Assembly: GCA_949289715.1 (NCBI GenBank)
Contig: CASEPJ010000086.1
Location: 1 to 7,971, forward strand
Source: an uncultured Clostridia bacterium
GTDB taxonomy: Bacteria > Bacillota > Clostridia > Christensenellales > CASEPJ01
Direction: 5' to 3'
DNA: 7,971 bases
Part shown: positions 7,365-7,971 of the stretch, in pieces
Layout: the number at the start of each line of letters is the position of its first letter
Numbering within the stretch: the stretch's first letter is position 1
The notes under the pieces: generated by a model
The model's input: only the letters and a program-made list of their open reading frames with translations
Told to the model about the DNA's origin: nothing
The model's database searches: none
Position numbers and translations under genes: made by a program

Positions 7365-7562
7365 ATTACACCAATAATTATTTTTATAATATTTATTGAT
7401 ATGAAAAAAAATAATTTTAAGTTAATTGGTAGATTATTAAAAATGTAATAAAAATTTTTTATTATAGTTTAAAATTGCCGTTTTAATTAAAATCTATTTC
7501 GAATTCAACAATAAAAATGTTAATTCATAGAATGAGAAAGGAAGATAATATGGAGGGGAATT
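7365..7562. other. divergent control region between recombinase and small ORF
   Basis: A very AT-rich spacer of 198 bp. On the minus strand TATAAT (7461-7466) could be a -10 for the recombinase, about 97 nt before its start, but no good -35 pairs with it. On the plus strand TAGAAT (7528-7533) is a possible weak -10 for the small ORF. An imperfect inverted repeat, GAATTCAACA (7501-7510) with TGTTAATTC (7518-7526), lies between these and could be an operator or chance. No coding sequence is seen beyond a 13-codon leader at 7550-7591. Confidence 0.35.
7552..7556 (+). promoter_or_regulatory. ribosome binding site of the 56-codon ORF
   Basis: GGAGG with a 6-nt spacer to ATG at 7563. It is one of the best sites in the window and much stronger than that of the neighbouring recombinase. 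It is the main reason to regard the short ORF as real. Confidence 0.7.
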
Positions 7563-7733
7563 ATGGAAAAAGATTTAAAAATTATAAATAAATTTAAAAA
7601 CAAGGAACAAATAAATGTACAAAATTTTATAATCGATATTGAAAAAAATTTAAATTTAGTGGAATTATTGTATGTCGAAATTAAGAATATGAATTTATCC
7701 GATCTTTCAAAAGAAAATGAAAAACAAAATTAA
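7563..7733 (+). CDS. small hypothetical protein of the element (56 aa)
   Basis: I do not recognise this protein. It begins MEKDLKIINKFKNKEQINVQ and ends SKENEKQN. It is rich in Lys, Glu, Asn, Ile and Leu with near-balanced charge. It has no cysteine and no membrane segment, and is probably mostly helical, with NLNLVELLYVEI as the most hydrophobic part. The start is supported by GGAGG at ideal spacing and the frame is open to TAA at 7731-7733. It is divergent from the recombinase and just inside the inferred element. Small proteins at such positions include recombination directionality factors, repressors and other regulators, but no DNA-binding motif is evident by eye. Function stays open. 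In such AT-rich DNA a short chance frame cannot be fully excluded. Confidence 0.6.
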   Translation: MEKDLKIINKFKNKEQINVQNFIIDIEKNLNLVELLYVEIKNMNLSDLSKENEKQN

Positions 7734-7766
7734 TTAAAACATAAAATGCAATTATTTAGCGAATTA

Positions 7767-7791
7767 TAATACTATGTTTGATATAGTATTA
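7767..7791 (+). terminator. weak AT-rich hairpin, possible terminator after the small ORF
   Basis: TAATACTAT (7767-7775) pairs with ATAGTATTA (7783-7791) around a 7-nt loop, giving 9 bp with a single G-C pair. T-rich tracts follow from about 7801 but do not abut the stem, so termination would be weak at best. Confidence 0.3.
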
Positions 7792-7936
7792 ATATAAATT
7801 ATTTATTTTTTTAAATCTTTTTTTATTTTTTTTAAAATTAAATTATGTAAAAAATATACGGTTTTATTGTATTTTTATAAAATAAACCATTAAATATTAA
7901 TTTAGCCTGTAAATACTTTTCTTTAAAAAAAGTTTA

Positions 7937-7945
7937 TGTTATAAT
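7937..7945 (+). promoter_or_regulatory. extended -10 promoter reading out of the window
   Basis: TGTTATAAT is a perfect TG-n-TATAAT extended -10. The -35 position (about 7917-7922, TTTTCT) is poor, which extended -10 promoters tolerate. Transcription would start near 7952, inside the palindrome that follows, and run to the right into the unseen part of the element. Confidence 0.5.
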
Positions 7946-7962
7946 AATTTTGTACAAAATTA
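7945..7962. promoter_or_regulatory. 18-bp perfect palindrome, candidate operator
   Basis: TAATTTTGTACAAAATTA is symmetric over all 18 bases with a TTGTACAA core. It overlaps the end of the -10 and the expected start point, where a dimeric repressor would block initiation. I cannot name the regulator. An AT-rich palindrome of this length could occur by chance but is less likely at this exact position. Confidence 0.45.
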
Positions 7963-7971
7963 ATTTAATTT

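Larger units (their letters stand above)
5860..7971. mobile_element. one end of a serine-recombinase integrative element (prophage/ICE/skin-like), partial
   Basis: The region begins at the break in the solute-binding protein gene and runs off the right edge. It contains a large serine recombinase whose 3' end faces the junction, a divergent 56-codon ORF, and a promoter with a palindrome. The DNA right of 7364 looks more AT-rich than the valS-glyA region, in line with foreign origin. No structural phage, conjugation or cargo gene is captured, so the class of element is open. The element's other boundary lies outside the window. Confidence 0.72.

Noticed and set aside
7792..7936. Coding sequence or RNA gene in the AT-rich right end
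   Set aside because: Only T- and A-rich tracts with frequent stops in all frames are seen, without a ribosome binding site or a stable GC-containing structure.
1..7971. CRISPR array, tRNA, rRNA or insertion-sequence ends
   Set aside because: No regularly spaced direct repeats, no cloverleaf or rRNA-like sequence, and no transposase with terminal inverted repeats could be found by reading both strands.

Overview
The window comes from a low-GC, Gram-positive-type bacterium, most likely an uncultured member of the Clostridia (Bacillota). The grounds are AT-rich DNA, strong GGAGG-type ribosome binding sites, a tandem-OB single-stranded-DNA-binding protein of a type seen in clostridia, a lipoprotein ABC solute-binding protein with a TTG start, and rho-independent terminators with poly-U tails. 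The exact taxon cannot be read from this sequence.

Positions 1-5574 look like ordinary chromosome. A tandem-OB SSB-like gene (29-715, +) converges on a maltose/galactoside-type O-acetyltransferase gene (827-1408, -), with a bidirectional terminator between them (735-764). Upstream of the acetyltransferase on the minus strand are a perfect 13-bp terminator stem (1481-1512), then glyA (1531-2784, -) and valS (2813-5428, -). valS and glyA are 28 bp apart and probably form one transcript. It would start at a candidate promoter near 5466-5471 and stop at the 1481-1512 terminator.

Divergent from valS is the start of an NMT1/SsuA-type ABC transporter solute-binding lipoprotein gene (5575-5865, +). 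It has a good ribosome binding site, a signal peptide and a lipobox, but it stops after 96 residues in the middle of a conserved motif. The sequence beyond the break does not resemble the family in any frame. Only 59 bp later is the 3' end of a large serine recombinase gene (5925-7364, -). This is the arrangement expected at one end of a serine-integrase element (prophage, integrative element or skin-like element). I read the break at about 5856-5870 as one attachment junction, with everything from about 5860 to the window end being the left part of the element. The rest of the element and the 3' part of the host gene should lie beyond 7971.

Inside the element, divergent from the recombinase, is a 56-codon ORF (7563-7733, +) with a very good ribosome binding site. 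It is unrecognised, but its size and position fit a small regulator or recombination directionality factor. At the extreme right (7937-7962) a perfect extended -10 promoter runs into an 18-bp perfect palindrome, suggesting a repressor-controlled promoter reading out of the window. The main point of interest is therefore the recombinase junction in a transporter gene and its immediate control region. No complete novel defence or cargo system is visible in the part captured here.
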